From: Rhizophagus irregularis
Lineage: Eukaryota > Glomeromycota > Glomeromycetes > Glomerales > Glomeraceae
NCBI RefSeq assembly: GCF_026210795.1
Contig: NC_089430.1
Span: forward strand, 1,612,001 to 1,676,000
Direction: 5' to 3'
Length of the DNA: 64,000 bases
Positions 23,025 through 34,512 of this stretch are shown here, one piece after another; the first letter of the stretch is position 1, and every line of letters begins with the position of its first letter. The position numbers and the translations under genes were made by a program. Under the pieces are notes generated by a model. That model was not told the origin of the DNA and did no database searches. It was given only the letters and a program-made list of their open reading frames with translations.

Positions 23025-24275
23025 CTAATTTACGAAATCAAACATTTTTGAACCAATAACATCATCTGTATCGTTTACTTCATCTTTATTTTTCTCCTCG
23101 TAAATCGGTTGACTCGCAACTGACATTAGTGAAACATCCTCAATGATAAATTGATTATCATACGTAAGATGTAATGGAGAAATTTCTTCAATTTTATTTT
23201 TCCTCTCGTAAATCGGTTGATTCACAAATGATGGAATCACACCATTTAAAAAATGATCTTCCTCTATTGGATTATTCATTGTTGCTTGATTCATTGGCAT
23301 TAGTGGAACATCTTCAATGATAAATTGATTATCATACGTAGATTCGAGTAATCCTAAATTTAATAATGGAAACTCATTTTTCTCGTCAATCGGTTGACTT
23401 GCAAATGAAGGAATGACACTATTTAAATAATGATCTTCCATTAAATTATTCATTTCTACCTGATTCATTGACATTAGCGAGACATTTTCAATGATAAATT
23501 GATTATCATAAGTATATTCGAGTGATTCGTCAATCGGTTGACTCGCAACTGAAGGAATCATATTATTTAAACAATGAACTTCCTCCGTCAAAGTATTCAT
23601 TCTTGTTTGGTTCATTGACATCAGTGAAACATCAATGACATTATCATACGTATATTCGAATTCAACGTTGGATAAATTTAATAATGAAAAAGTGTCTTCA
23701 TTCTCATTTTTCTCTTCGTCAATCGGTTGACTCGCAACAGAAGGAATCACACTATTTAAATAATGATCTTCCATTAAATTATTCATTTCTACCTGATTCG
23801 ATGACATTAATGAAGCATCTTTAATGATAAATTGATTATCATACGTAGATAGAAAATTTTCTTCATTCTTGTTTTTGATCGGTTGACTCGCAGCTGAAGG
23901 AATCATACTATTTAAACAATGATCTTCCTCCGTTGAATTATTCTTTCTTGCTTGATTCATTGACATTAATGAAACATCTTCAATAATAAATTGATTATCA
24001 TACGTAGATTCAAGCAATTTTACATTGGATAAATTTAATAGTCCTTCTATCTTCTTTAGATTAGATGAATGATACCATGGATATTTTTGTTCGGCTGACA
24101 TTGATTTCCATGCAACACTAGCCAACTTTGCGGCATCCGTACGTTTGATTTTTTGATTTTCTTTTCGAAGCTGCTTGTAAAAATAATTTGAATACGATAT
24201 CCAAGGATTTTGAATTCTCGGAGATTTGTTAGATAACATTTTTTTGATAGACTTTTGTGATTTACGGCGCGGCAT
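23025..24275 (-). CDS. HMG-box protein (MATA_HMG-like) with six tandem repeats, 416 aa
   Basis: The start is the ATG at 24273-24275 (MPRRKSQKSI); the codons before it begin with TTG. A basic N-terminus (RRKSQKSIKK) is followed by an HMG box at about 22-75, NPWISYSNYFYKQLR.. to ..SAEQKYPWYHSSNLKK, with the expected aromatic and Trp positions (W25, W56, W67). It should bend or bind DNA in the nucleus. The remaining ~340 residues are six copies of a ~46-residue unit reading TYDNQFIIEDVSLMSMNQ..MNN..EEDHxLNSxIPSxASQPI; the last is truncated. The repeats are acidic and may act as an activation or docking region (inference). It is divergent from the HMG gene at 25477. HMG-box families are strongly expanded in Rhizophagus. 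Confidence 0.85.
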   Translation of the reverse strand: MPRRKSQKSIKKMLSNKSPRIQNPWISYSNYFYKQLRKENQKIKRTDAAKLASVAWKSMSAEQKYPWYHSSNLKKIEGLLNLSNVKLLESTYDNQFIIEDVSLMSMNQARKNNSTEEDHCLNSMIPSAASQPIKNKNEENFLSTYDNQFIIKDASLMSSNQVEMNNLMEDHYLNSVIPSVASQPIDEEKNENEDTFSLLNLSNVEFEYTYDNVIDVSLMSMNQTRMNTLTEEVHCLNNMIPSVASQPIDESLEYTYDNQFIIENVSLMSMNQVEMNNLMEDHYLNSVIPSFASQPIDEKNEFPLLNLGLLESTYDNQFIIEDVPLMPMNQATMNNPIEEDHFLNGVIPSFVNQPIYERKNKIEEISPLHLTYDNQFIIEDVSLMSVASQPIYEEKNKDEVNDTDDVIGSKMFDFVN

Positions 24276-25412
24276 TATTTTCAAGGTTTAAGAAAAGTTC
24301 AATACTGAAATATTATGATTATTTAATTGATATTAGGACTTTTTTTTTTGTAAAACCAAGAACTAAACATCTCTATATATATTTGTGTGGGTTCAATTAA
24401 TAATAAAAAGGATTACGACTTAGATGCAAACTCACTTCTAAAGAGAACATAAGATGAAAGGTGGATTTTTCTTTTTTAACATAACACATTTTTTTTTTCG
24501 AAAACAAAAATCGGAATTAAGCCGTCCGTATGAACGTTAAAACAAGTTAATGACATCAAAGCACGTAATTTACGATTCCTTACGAAATACACGGAATTCT
24601 TTCTACGTTAACAAACAAGATTAGATAAAAAGAGATAATTAACAAGCTAGATTTTAATACAACAATGCCTTATATATAAAAGAAAATAATTTAAAAAGAA
24701 ATAAAATCCTAAAATGTGAAATAAACAAATTAAATACATTTTTTTTTTCTTTGTCTGGTTCCATAATCTCCACACAAAATTAAGAGAATATATATCGACG
24801 AAATTAACCGTCAGTGCAATATCTAAAAAAGATAAACAAACAATAATCGAAATTCCTGATCGGCACGAGGCGAAGTTTAAATTTAATGTGGCTTAGATTT
24901 ACCATTCTTGTCGTGGCTTTTCATAATTCACGTGTGTAATTAGTTGATCACAATTTAAACTACACATTGTTCATTATTTCCATAACTTTGATAATGGTTT
25001 CACCAACTTGAACAAAATATTCTGGTATAAAAAAAAATTAAGGAAACTTTAAGTACGCCTCAATTCAATTTCCTTTATTCGCTAGTAAATAATTTGAACC
25101 TTTCCAAATTTGTTAACATTAAGCATAACCAAATTTGGTCGGAATCCGGAGATAATTTGTTAAATTATTAAAACGTAAAAGAGGAAGGAGCCACTTTTAG
25201 TAAACTGAAAGTTGATAAAAAATTTTCATGGATAAATTTCTTTGATTAAAAAATTTAATTCTAGGATATGATTCTTTTTGAACAAAATTTCTTTTTAGTT
25301 TTCTATTTTTATATTACAAAAATGATTTTATTAATTCCAGCATTGTTTGTTTCACTTCTTCTTTCGAAATTTTACTTATGGAATATAATGAGCGTTTTAC
25401 TGCTCTTAACTG
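24276..25412. other. 1.2 kb region between divergent HMG-box genes
   Basis: No ORF. Poly-T tracts and AT-rich sequence. It presumably holds both promoters. Confidence 0.5.
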
Positions 25413-25420
25413 TATATAAG
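25413..25420 (+). promoter_or_regulatory. TATA box of the 136-aa HMG-box gene
   Basis: TATATAAG lies about 57-64 bp before the ATG at 25477. Confidence 0.45.
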
Positions 25421-25476
25421 AAGATGCTTGAAAGTTCATTCTCTTAGCATCCTTTTATTTACTTTTTTATTCAAAT

Positions 25477-25887
25477 ATGCCGAAATCAGCGAATGGTTAT
25501 ATAATCTTTTATTCTTTTTATAAAAAGATACTAGATGAAGAATTCCCAAAATTATCGCCTAAAGAGAAAGCCGTTAAAGCAGGAGAGATCTGGAATTCTT
25601 CATCGAATGATTTTAAAAACTCTTTCATTCTATACGCCGACAATCAAAGAATTATTAAATCTATCGCTTCACAAACGCAACAACCGGTAATTCTTCCTCA
25701 ATATAACTCGATGGATGAATTAAAAATAATTTTTGATGATAACTGCCGTAATAACAGGAAAATCGCTAATAACAATCATTTGAATAAAAATCATGAAAAT
25801 ATTTCGCCTGCATCACATAAAAATGAAGATAATAGAATAGCTGATGAAATGTTTAAATTATACATTAATGAAGACGCATTTCAGTAA
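25477..25887 (+). CDS. Small HMG-box (MATA_HMG-like) protein, 136 aa
   Basis: The HMG box spans about residues 3-60: SANGYIIFYSFYKKILDEEF then PKLSPKEKAVKAGEIWNSSS and NDFKNSFILYADNQ. It keeps the N-terminal aromatic strand, the LSxxE..K.AGxIW helix and the final F..YA helix. The tail is Asn-rich (NNRKIANNNHLNKNH). It is a likely sequence-specific DNA-binding protein of the mating-type HMG class that is multiplied in Rhizophagus; whether this one has any mating role is unknown. Single exon, complete, transcribed away from the larger HMG-box gene. Confidence 0.82.
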   Translation: MPKSANGYIIFYSFYKKILDEEFPKLSPKEKAVKAGEIWNSSSNDFKNSFILYADNQRIIKSIASQTQQPVILPQYNSMDELKIIFDDNCRNNRKIANNNHLNKNHENISPASHKNEDNRIADEMFKLYINEDAFQ

Positions 25888-26020
25888 ACCATACTATATA
25901 TTTTAAATGATCTTTATTTTCTTATTCCCTCCACAACATTTGTCCTTTATTTTTTTATGTTTTTTTTTTATTTTAAGATTATAAGAAATTATTAGGTATC
26001 GTATAATGACTTAAATTATA

Positions 26021-27524
26021 TTAGTGCGTTCATTAAGATTTTGAAATAAATTATGATTTATGATTTTTAAAAATGATTATTTGTTACAAGAATTAATATG
26101 CTTTACCAAAGTTTCGCTTTTATTAATACATATAATTAGTTATAGACCACCAAATTTTGCTCAAAAAACAATTAATGAAAAAAAAAAATGTTTCACTATA
26201 ACTTTATTCATTCAGAATGAATGTTTACGTTCCACCACATGTTCATAGCGCCGAGCAGAAAGAGAATTTCGTATTTTTATTCGCTGGCGATCATGCGGCA
26301 GATCTACGGAGTTTTTACGGAATTTTTCGGGTATTTTGTTATTTTTTCAAAATTATAATTTGAAATAGTTACACTGCAGTACAGAACCTACATAATAGCC
26401 GACAGAGCTTAAAATTCCGATCATATGACTGAATTTTATAAATTTTATCTACTCCGTGAATATGATACATTTACGGCAAATAACTAAAAATCGGATAGTC
26501 TCCACGTCTTTGATGTTATAAATTCCGTGAATATGATACATTTATGGAATAAAAAATCATTTTCAAAAGGATTAATTTATTATATTTTATAATAATACTA
26601 ATATGAACCAATCAGAAATCAAGATTTATAATCACGTGATATGATGTCTTATGACGTAATATGACGATGAATATCCGACAATTTTCCAGCTTTTTTATGA
26701 ATTTCCATTGATTGCAAATTGAATTTCATGCTTTATTATGTAAGTCTGAGCATGTACTTGCAATAAAATTTAATTCATAATGGTATTTGTTATTTTTTCT
26801 TATAATTTAGATTTACATTGAAATTATGAATTTTAAACGGCAATTTAGAAAAGTAAAAACATCTGATAATTTTAAAGTTGAAGGTCATATCTATTTAAAT
26901 TATCAGTTAGAATTTTTACATTAACAAGATATTTGTTTTTTAGGAATTTATATGTATTTAGAGATTTCACACTATATTACCAAGAAATATAATACATTAA
27001 ATAAAAACATTGAGGATTATGATTACTATCAAATTAAATGACAAAGATATCGACACTTTAAATGAAAAACGAAAATCTGATGAGAATTCCTATCCACCAG
27101 TTTTCTAGAACTAGTGAATTTAGCTGACATGGGATCTATGATTGGTTTACGTCTATCTCACCCGGAGATACAGACAGTGCCGAGTGCGGATATCCATCAG
27201 CATTATAATTTGAAGATAAAAATCTACCACATATGTCCGAATACATACCATCGAGATGTAGAGGATAGGATCATCTGTTGGATAATATCCAGATCAAAAT
27301 AGTATCTGCCATTCGGATATGGATCAACAGGAAAATATTTATTTTATTTATTTTATTTCTTAAAGAGTGGTTATTGGGATCCATCCCAAAAACAACCGTA
27401 TGTACACAAAAAAAAATACAAAGAGGGTTCTATGCAGATGGAATATCGATATTCATCCCAGCACCTGGACCTCACCCTTCGATGGTACAGTAAAACTCCG
27501 CTACTGAGAAAATGAACGCACTAA
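26021..27524. mobile_element. Possible 1.5 kb element with 14-bp inverted ends
   Basis: TTAGTGCGTTCATT at 26021-26034 and its exact inverse at 27511-27524. The interior has a G+C-richer patch (27110-27320) and CGTGAATATGATACATTTA words (about 26455 and 26530) that resemble the arms of the 8793-10500 element. No clear target duplication and no transposase. A 14-bp match alone is weak. Confidence 0.35.
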
Positions 27525-27613
27525 AAAAATACTGAGATAATCTACAAAAAACAAAAAAGAAAAAATCTATATATAATATCAAAGGGACTATATTAAAAAA
27601 TAAAATAAATCTA

Positions 27614-27775
27614 CAGTATTAGAATGCACAGAATGTGTAAAATTAGATGATGATAAATCAATATTTAAAGATGATAGCCAAGGTAGGTTATGGAGGAAAT
27701 TCAAACTTGCTAGATAAATCTATAAGATTGAGTTATCATGTGCTCATCTTGCATCATTAAAGGGATTGAGATAGC
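27614..27775 (+). pseudogene. Short coding-like fragment
   Basis: The plus strand reads TVLECTECVKLDDDKSIFKD then DSQGRLWRKFKLAR, a stop, and IYKIELSCAHLASLKGLR. A single stop in otherwise protein-like sequence with a Cys pair. Probably a relic; family unknown. Confidence 0.35.
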
Positions 27776-27876
27776 CGTGAATGTGTTATAAATTAGAACG
27801 ACTATTTTTTTGAGGTTTTGATGTGTCTTTTCGTCTTTTATCATGATGGTAAGATGAGAATGAATTTTTGGTTATA

Positions 27877-29030
27877 TTATGTGACATTCTTTCCAAAGAA
27901 TGGAAAAATGGTCTTGTAAATGTCCTGGTGTAGATCAAACAGGAAGGTTGCTAATAATTTTTTTGTCAAAGTTTTGTTAATTCTGGTTGCTTTAAAATGG
28001 TGAATTAATTCTTTAGAGATTAAGTTAAGTAGGATACAATGAAGTTTGGGGGCTTCCAAAATAAAAGTTGGAGGATTGGTTATCCAGCAAAAGACGTGGC
28101 AAAATCTGATCATGTTGTTGTATAAGGCTGAGTATTTGTCAGTGTTGGAGGAAATTAAGATCTTGAAAGTAGAATAATGTTTTTCAAAAATCAGAAAGTT
28201 TTGTTATAACGTCAGGGCACATCCATAGGTGATAATTGGTTTCTTGAGTATTATTATAAAGAAACAGGTGTCGAAGCAATTTAGAAGATCAGGATAATTT
28301 CTATTAAGAACTGAATATCTAGCATCAGAAGTTGGTAGTTAGAATTTTTTATACGCCATCCAACTATTTTGCTGAATTTGAGGTTGGTAGAACTGTCAAA
28401 AGGGTTTAATTTTATCCAATATTGTGAGTATTCACAGTTTATTATATGATCTAACGTAAAGTCTTTTAGTTGTGTTAAATTTTTGTGGCTAATATGATGT
28501 TCTAACATTCTATAATTAATGAGTCTTTCAAGTGACTTTCTAATGTCATAATTGTTAATAATATAATTATTAAATGACAGATGACTATTTTGATTAGGGA
28601 TTCTATAAGGAGAAATTTGAATTGGAGTTTTTAAAGGTGCTAATTACACAGGCAGAGTCTGTGAAAATATTAACTTTACTATCAGAAGGACAAATGATAA
28701 GAGCAGTAAGAATCTCTACTATTTCAGCCTTGGTAAAACTAGCCTATTGAGTCATAGAACCATTATATTTTAATATCTAATGATAATCAGTTGTAAAAAT
28801 CCATCCAAAATCCATCATGGACAATCTTTGATAATTTCAAATAATTCTTTTTCATTTGAACTTCCAGAAATATTAATTTTAATACTTTCCAAATCCTGAA
28901 ATTCTTCAATAAACATTTTAAATATTTCTGATTATGATTATCTAGTCCAGTGTAAATCTCTTTAATATTTTGGCATGACCGGATGAATTATCTTTTAGAA
29001 GAGAACCATCTGTATAAAACTCTAAAATAT
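27877..29030 (-). pseudogene. Non-LTR retrotransposon remnant with RNase H domain
   Basis: On the minus strand, EFYTDGSLLKDN (about 29020-28985) carries the first RNase H Asp, TKAEIVEILTALII (about 28735-28695) the Glu, and KVNIFTDSACVISTF (about 28675-28632) the second Asp: the D-E-D order of RNase H. Stops and frameshifts separate the pieces. Downstream frames at 28281-28508 (MLEHHISHKNLTQLKDFTLD..) and 27877-28113 continue in the same orientation and would be the C-terminal region. No reverse transcriptase domain was found upstream. Dead element. Confidence 0.65.
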
Positions 29031-29031
29031 T

Positions 29032-29470
29032 AAAATGATTTAGTTTTAGAAGATTTTGCTGTTGTTAATAAAGTTGATAAAAATTGTTTCTTTTATCAAC
29101 TATGTATATTTTGCAGGTAGTTGTGATATCAGGTTAAGACAATAATCCTGCTTAATGATTTTAGTCTTGCAGTGTCATCATTTTGACATTTTTGCTTTTT
29201 AATAAACCTGCATGTTTGGAAAATGGCATACATCAAAATGTTCATGACATGCTCAAGAAAATCTTCAAAATGATTTAGTTTTAGAAGATATTACTGTTGT
29301 ATGTAATAAATCTGATAAAGTTATTTCTTCTATCAACTATGTATGTATAGTTGTGCAGGTAGTTTTGATTTCATCTTAATTTAAGTCACAGAACCTGAAT
29401 TTTAATAATCCTGCTTAATGTTTTTAGTCTTGCAGTGTCATCATTTTGACATTTTTGTTTTTTAACAAAC
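29032..29470. repeat. Tandem duplication, unit about 235 bp
   Basis: AAAATGATTTAGTTTTAGAA.. at 29032 and again at 29267, both continuing through ATCAACTATGTAT, GCAGGTAGTT, AATCCTGCTTAATG and TTAGTCTTGCAGTGTCATCA to TTTTAA(T/C)AAACC. Confidence 0.75.
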
Positions 29471-30224
29471 CAAATTTGGTTTTAAATGAAATGTACGTTT
29501 CATTCCTTTCCCTTCCAAGATTCAATAATAGAATTAAAATTTCCTTTATGAATTATACGCCAATAACTATTAGGCACTGAAATCGAAAGGTAACTACCTT
29601 TCGGCACATATTTATAAACCTCTGACACTCATTTATATCTTGTATAAGCTTTAGTAGAATCGTTAATATCCTTGGCTGCACTCAACTTCAATGTAAAAAA
29701 ATTTGTAATTTTGAAGATTTTAAAATAATGATGTTTTAAAAGAACAATGAGGAAAAATGAAAAAAATTGGGATCTTTTTCTAGTCTTTTTTACATGTTTA
29801 TTGTTTAATATATTATGGTATTGCCTTTTATGAAAAGAATTTAATAACGAATTCTAATGATAATTTTTATCATTCCCCTAGAGTTGATGTTTTGACTCAT
29901 TGTAGTTGTTTAATTCTTGTTAAAGATCTATTTTTTCATTTTAGGTTATCTACCCTTTTTTTTACAGTAAATTCTTTCAGTTTTGAGATTAATGCCCAAT
30001 GATTCAATTTTTATCAATAATCTTATTGGTAAGTCTAAATTCTAAAATCAGTTTAATTATTTTTGTAGTTCCCAATTATAACATCATATTATATTCAATT
30101 AGTAGTACTCAGTGGAAATAAATGAAATAAATGAGCAAAAACATTTTATAATTAATTCACTTAAATTGCTACAAATTTCATTATGTTCAATATTTTTTTA
30201 AAAAATTTATCTGATATGCAAAGT
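29471..30224. other. Intergenic, no gene seen
   Basis: AT-rich; scattered fragments only. Confidence 0.45.
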
Positions 30225-30430
30225 GCTTGTACTATTTATAATAAGCCTTGTTCAGATTTTTTAAGCCCTATTAAGTTTAATCCTAAGCCCTATCCAATTC
30301 TAAGCCTTAGCCTTGGCTTAGCCTTATCCAGTTTAATACTAAGTCTTGCAAAAAGCCAAGAATTGTTTAATTCTAAGCTCTACTCAATTCTAAGCCTGTT
30401 TAATTCTAAGCCCTGCTTAATTTTTCAGTT
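30225..30430. repeat. Degenerate TAAGCC minisatellite
   Basis: Irregular repeats of AATTCTAAGCCC / TTTAATCCTAAGCCC, with at least nine AAGCC/AAGTC/AAGCT words. The apparent plus-strand ORF (30183-30449) is a product of this repeat. Confidence 0.6.
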
Positions 30431-30534
30431 TACAAAAAAAAAAATTTAGTTATCTTTAAATCTATCAAAATGTTTGAAGTCAACTCATATTAGAATTTGG
30501 TAAATATGCTAAATATTATACTTTACTGTTGGAA

Positions 30535-30737
30535 GAGGACCCCAAGTTATACATAGAAAGGTCAGGTCCTGGTTATTTGCTTAGAATGAGCCAAAATCAT
30601 GTAGATTGCTTCCATTTGTGGATAATTCCGACCAGCATTACATAGTGCCGGCCCTGAGAAATGCGTAGAGTTATAAATGTGTGCCGATCTCCCTGACCTA
30701 TATATATGGCTCGATTGACTCGGGGTTCTATTGGAAG
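30535..30737. repeat. Inverted-ended ~200-bp repeat, copy 2
   Basis: Partner of 18588-18778. GACCCCAAGTTATACATAGA.. pairs imperfectly with ..CTCGATTGACTCGGGGTTC, and AGGTCAGG with CCTGACCT. A 36-bp insert after TCAGGTCCTG distinguishes it from copy 1. Confidence 0.65.
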
Positions 30738-32518
30738 TTGATGAGAATCCGTTAATGGTTATCATATCTTACCATTCTCTATACATTCTAACTTTTATTA
30801 ATATATAAACATCTTAGTATAAGTTTTTTTTACTATTTAGATATTTATGGGTTCAAAGATTTTAAAAATAATGAAAATAATGGCTGTTGCTAAACGACTT
30901 TAAGCATCCTCCAATTTTTAATTAACTAACTCTTTGATTTTACTCATTAAGAGATGGTTTGCAATAAGAATATTTGAAATTCGAGAATATACAAAATCTG
31001 ACTCTAAGAGACTGTTGATTTATCTGTAATGTTTTATCAGGATATTTGCATGATATTATTTAATCCAAAATATGTTGTATTTTTGTATTTTTTTAAAAAA
31101 ACCAAAACTACTATAATGAGAATAAACTTATAAAAACATTTCTACAGTTTACATATAATAATTAAACCATAATTTATGTACAGTACAGTAACATATTTGG
31201 TCATTAATCTATCTATGTTTATTATATATGTATCGTTAAATCACTCTAGAGAAAAATATAATTAATCCATTTACATAGAATTCATTAAATAAACTCATTT
31301 ATTGCATTTATTGCGCATATTCTATCTGTCTAATTGCAAGAATTTCGTTTGAATCTTCCTACAATAGAAATAATGTTTTTACATATATAATTTGAAATAA
31401 ATGTTGGTTATAAAACATTATCTAACAATTGTTTTATAAAATTTATCTCAAGTTTAAGACTTATTTTACTTATAAAAAAACATTTACTACATATTATACA
31501 GTAAATTTATATCTTAATTTAACGTAGAATTTTAATGCATAAAACATAAGCTTCCAATGTATTCAAACTTTCAACTTATTAAAATGGTATATATATTTCA
31601 CGATACAATCTATTTCTTGTTATGATATTATCTTTTATGTTCGATTTGAGTGTAACAGCAAAAATAATGGTTATATCCTGATATGAGTTATTTGTTGCAA
31701 ATGTTCCAGAAACTTTCAAAGACATGTTCTTTTTAAGAAATATTTTCTTGCTAGAAGATATCCTCATTATTTATTATAAACCATTTACTTACAAAAAAGA
31801 AAATTTTGATTTCTCAAACAATAATCAGAATTTTCATGGTATTAAGTTATTTGACTTACTATGTAAATTTACTCTAATTTTTATGTGTATACTACTTCTA
31901 TTAAAGATAAAGGGACAATACATATACTGTATTTAAAAAATGAAATTTAGTTTATATAACAATTCACGAAAAAAAATTTTTAAAATTCAAAAAGAATAAT
32001 TTTCAACATAATATTTTATTCCATGATTATTAGTAGGCAATTACCTTATCATAGAATAAAAAAATTTTGTACAATAAAAAAAATTTAAAATTACCTGCTT
32101 ATTTATAAAATTATTAAGATTTATACCAACAATAAAAAAATCAATTAGTGGAAATCAACGATTAATTATTTATTACCATTATGCATGATACTAGATCATA
32201 AATTTATTTACTATGAAAGTTTATCGGTAAACATTATGGAATAAATCAAGATCTAAGGACAAATCAATTATAAATTGATTTTAGATTATTAGAGGATTAA
32301 TTATACCAAATTCATCGAAATTTGTATATTACAATATTTAATCCAACAAAAAAAGTAATATTTTTACTACCTGAGATTTTATTATTTACCTTGGTGCTAT
32401 TTGAAAGCTATTAAAAATTTTTAAGAATAATCTAATTTGTATTAAATATTCATCTTACATTCTTTTACCTTTATCAAGGGTCAAGTCTATTAACCATTAT
32501 TATATAATTTAAATTTTG
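30738..32518. other. AT-rich intergenic stretch
   Basis: No gene-like frame. Short ORFs near 31580-31940 have no recognisable features. Confidence 0.55.
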
Positions 32519-32830
32519 TTTTAATTAAACACTTTATAATTGTTTAGGTAATGATATTTATACTAAAAGGGAACGTTAGTAACATTCCCAAACCAAGAAA
32601 AACAAAGGAACGCGTTGCCGGTGTAAAATAAATAATTATGTAATACTATGAAATAATATCACGTGATACGGTGTTCGACACCACTGGTGCGTTTTATAAT
32701 TTTCGAAAAATAACTTATTTTGTTAAAAAATATTATATTTTCGTTAAAAAGTACTTTATTTCATTAATAAATTCTTTATTTCATTAAAAAATACTGTTTT
32801 CGCTAAAGAAATATTAAAAAAAAAATATGA
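32519..32830. repeat. Dispersed block, duplicated at 38252-38590
   Basis: TTAATTAAACACTTTATAAT at 32521 reappears near 38257, and AATAACTTATTTTGTTAAAA.. to ..ATTTCATTAATAAATTCTTT at 32706 reappears at 38489, in the same order. Confidence 0.7.
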
Positions 32831-33371
32831 ATTTGGAATAAAAGTATTGTTAAAAATATAAAATAAAAAAATATACAGATACGTTTTTTGGATTTGTTTT
32901 CAAGTTTTTTTTTGTACTTAGATTTTTTTTTCATTAAAAAACGCGCAATTACACAATTATAAAAATATTAACAACTGAGCCGCATAATAAAATATTGAAA
33001 ATATGTTTATTAATATATTCCTCATATACCGAATATATCATAAAATATTTCTTACGTTAGGTCCAATATTTTTTATACATTATGTTTTTAATTAACAGAA
33101 TAAAAAATGAAGACAATAAATTGATTTTTAATTGGCATTTGACAAACACATTTTCTTTGAAAGATTAAAAGATGAAATTATCTTCATGCTATCACTTCCT
33201 TGAAACATTTAAGTAAATTACCTAAGCAAACCCTAAATAACAAAAATATACAGGTTAAATCAATGTTATTTTTGTTAATTTAGTAAAGAAAGACTATCAT
33301 TGTTTGAAATGTTATCATCGCTTACCAAATTACTAGCAGATAATTCTTTATTCCGAGCAGGATTATTATTA

Positions 33372-33695
33372 TTAAATATTTTGCTGCTGTTCAGCATAGG
33401 AAGAGCGAGCAGGATTATTGTTATAAGTATTTTGCTGCTGTTCAGCATAGGAAGAGTGAGCAGAATTATTGTTATAAGTATTTTGCTGCTGTTCAGCATA
33501 GGAAGAATGAGCAGAATTATTGTTATAAGTATTTTGCTGCTGTTCAGCATAGGAAGAGTGAGCAGGATTATTGTTATAAGTATTTTGCTGCTGTTCAGCA
33601 TAGGAAGAGTGAGCAGGATTAATATTATAAGTATTTTGTTGCTGTTCAGCATAGGAAGAGTGAGCAGGATTATTATTATAAGTATTTTGCTGTTT
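33372..33695. repeat. 51-bp coding minisatellite, about six copies
   Basis: The unit on the plus strand contains TATTTTGCTGCTGTTCAGCA and TAGGAAGAGTGAGCAGGATT, repeated about every 51 bp. It encodes the 17-aa repeat on the minus strand; the open frames on the other strand are shadows. Confidence 0.9.
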
Positions 33696-34337
33696 TTCGT
33701 AGGGAGAGTACAAATCGTATTCGCTATGCTCGAAACGATACATTGACTCAATTTCTTTGAAAATAGCCTCGCCCTTATTTCGATCTTCTTCATCCCCTTC
33801 AATTTGCTGAAATGGTAATTCACCTAAAACTTTATTACCAGCGGATTTCCTAAAATCATCAACCTTACTAAGTTCTTGTTGGTAGGAGAAAAGCGCCTTG
33901 TTATTGCTTTCTAATGTAATTTGGCTTTGTGTCCCTGGGTTTTTTTGCTTTAAAATATTTTCAAATCTACCTTCTAACGTATCGTGTATCTCGATTAGAA
34001 AATGACATATATCCCTATCCCTAGGCACTTGTGAAAGATATACCCATTTATAAAAGTTATCTTTGGCTAGTTTCATAATAGGGAAGGATAGAGATGGATT
34101 ATGTTGTTGACTAAAAGTCAGCGCACAGCCCATTAGCTGGAGCACAATTGCGTTTTGAAATTGCGAAGCGGTTCCATTAAAATCTTTGATACTTCTTCCA
34201 GAACCATAAAGTTGCAAATTAATTTTACGACCTGTTTTTACAATATAACCTTCAAGAGGTTCGAGTGAGTTCAAAAAGGTATCCAATGCCGTCAAAGCGT
34301 CAGCGGCTAAGGGTTGAGCTAGCAATTGTAATAACAT
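33372..34337 (-). CDS. Unknown protein with C-terminal 17-aa repeats, 321 aa
   Basis: The start is taken as the ATG at 34335-34337 (MLLQLLAQPLAADAL); a plausible 71-nt intron in the 5' leader (34354-34424, GTATGT..TAATAG) lies just upstream. About 200 residues of helical-looking sequence (LDTFLNSLEPLEGYIVKTGR.., FQNAIVLQLMGCALTFSQQ..) precede about six copies of AHSSYAEQQQNTYNNNP, encoded by 51-bp DNA repeats. The frame stops right after the sixth copy. A one-base expansion near 33370-33385, relative to the repeat unit, shifts out of a frame that would continue NNNNPARNKELSASNL.. to a stop at 33275. The shorter form may therefore be a frameshift, an allele or an assembly error. Family not recognised. 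Confidence 0.7.
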   Translation of the reverse strand: MLLQLLAQPLAADALTALDTFLNSLEPLEGYIVKTGRKINLQLYGSGRSIKDFNGTASQFQNAIVLQLMGCALTFSQQHNPSLSFPIMKLAKDNFYKWVYLSQVPRDRDICHFLIEIHDTLEGRFENILKQKNPGTQSQITLESNNKALFSYQQELSKVDDFRKSAGNKVLGELPFQQIEGDEEDRNKGEAIFKEIESMYRFEHSEYDLYSPYEKQQNTYNNNPAHSSYAEQQQNTYNINPAHSSYAEQQQNTYNNNPAHSSYAEQQQNTYNNNSAHSSYAEQQQNTYNNNSAHSSYAEQQQNTYNNNPARSSYAEQQQNI

Positions 34338-34353
34338 TTCTTTTTTGTTTTTT

Positions 34354-34424
34354 CTATTACGAAAGAAAAATAATATCACTTAATAGAAAATTTAGATAGA
34401 AAAAAATATTATTTCATAACATAC
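34354..34424 (-). other. Probable 5'-leader intron of the 17-aa-repeat gene
   Basis: Donor AAG|GTATGT at 34424 and acceptor TAATAG at 34354 on the minus strand. The same donor, acceptor and flanks occur in the partial copy at about 41037-41080. The upstream ATG (ATGCAA) is not conserved in that copy (ATGTAA), which supports a leader rather than coding role. Confidence 0.5.
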
Positions 34425-34512
34425 CTTGCTTTTTTCGAAAGGATTTACTAGAAAAAGAAAAATAGAATTAAATGAGAAAATAAGAATAATATATAAGAAA
34501 ATAATTTGCATA

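Noticed and set aside
27114-27493. Overlapping 62- and 71-codon frames
   Set aside because: G+C-richer patch but no domain-like sequence. More likely TE interior than a gene.
33300-33746. Plus-strand 148-codon repeat frame over 33300-33746
   Set aside because: Shadow of the 51-bp repeat encoding the 17-aa repeat on the other strand.
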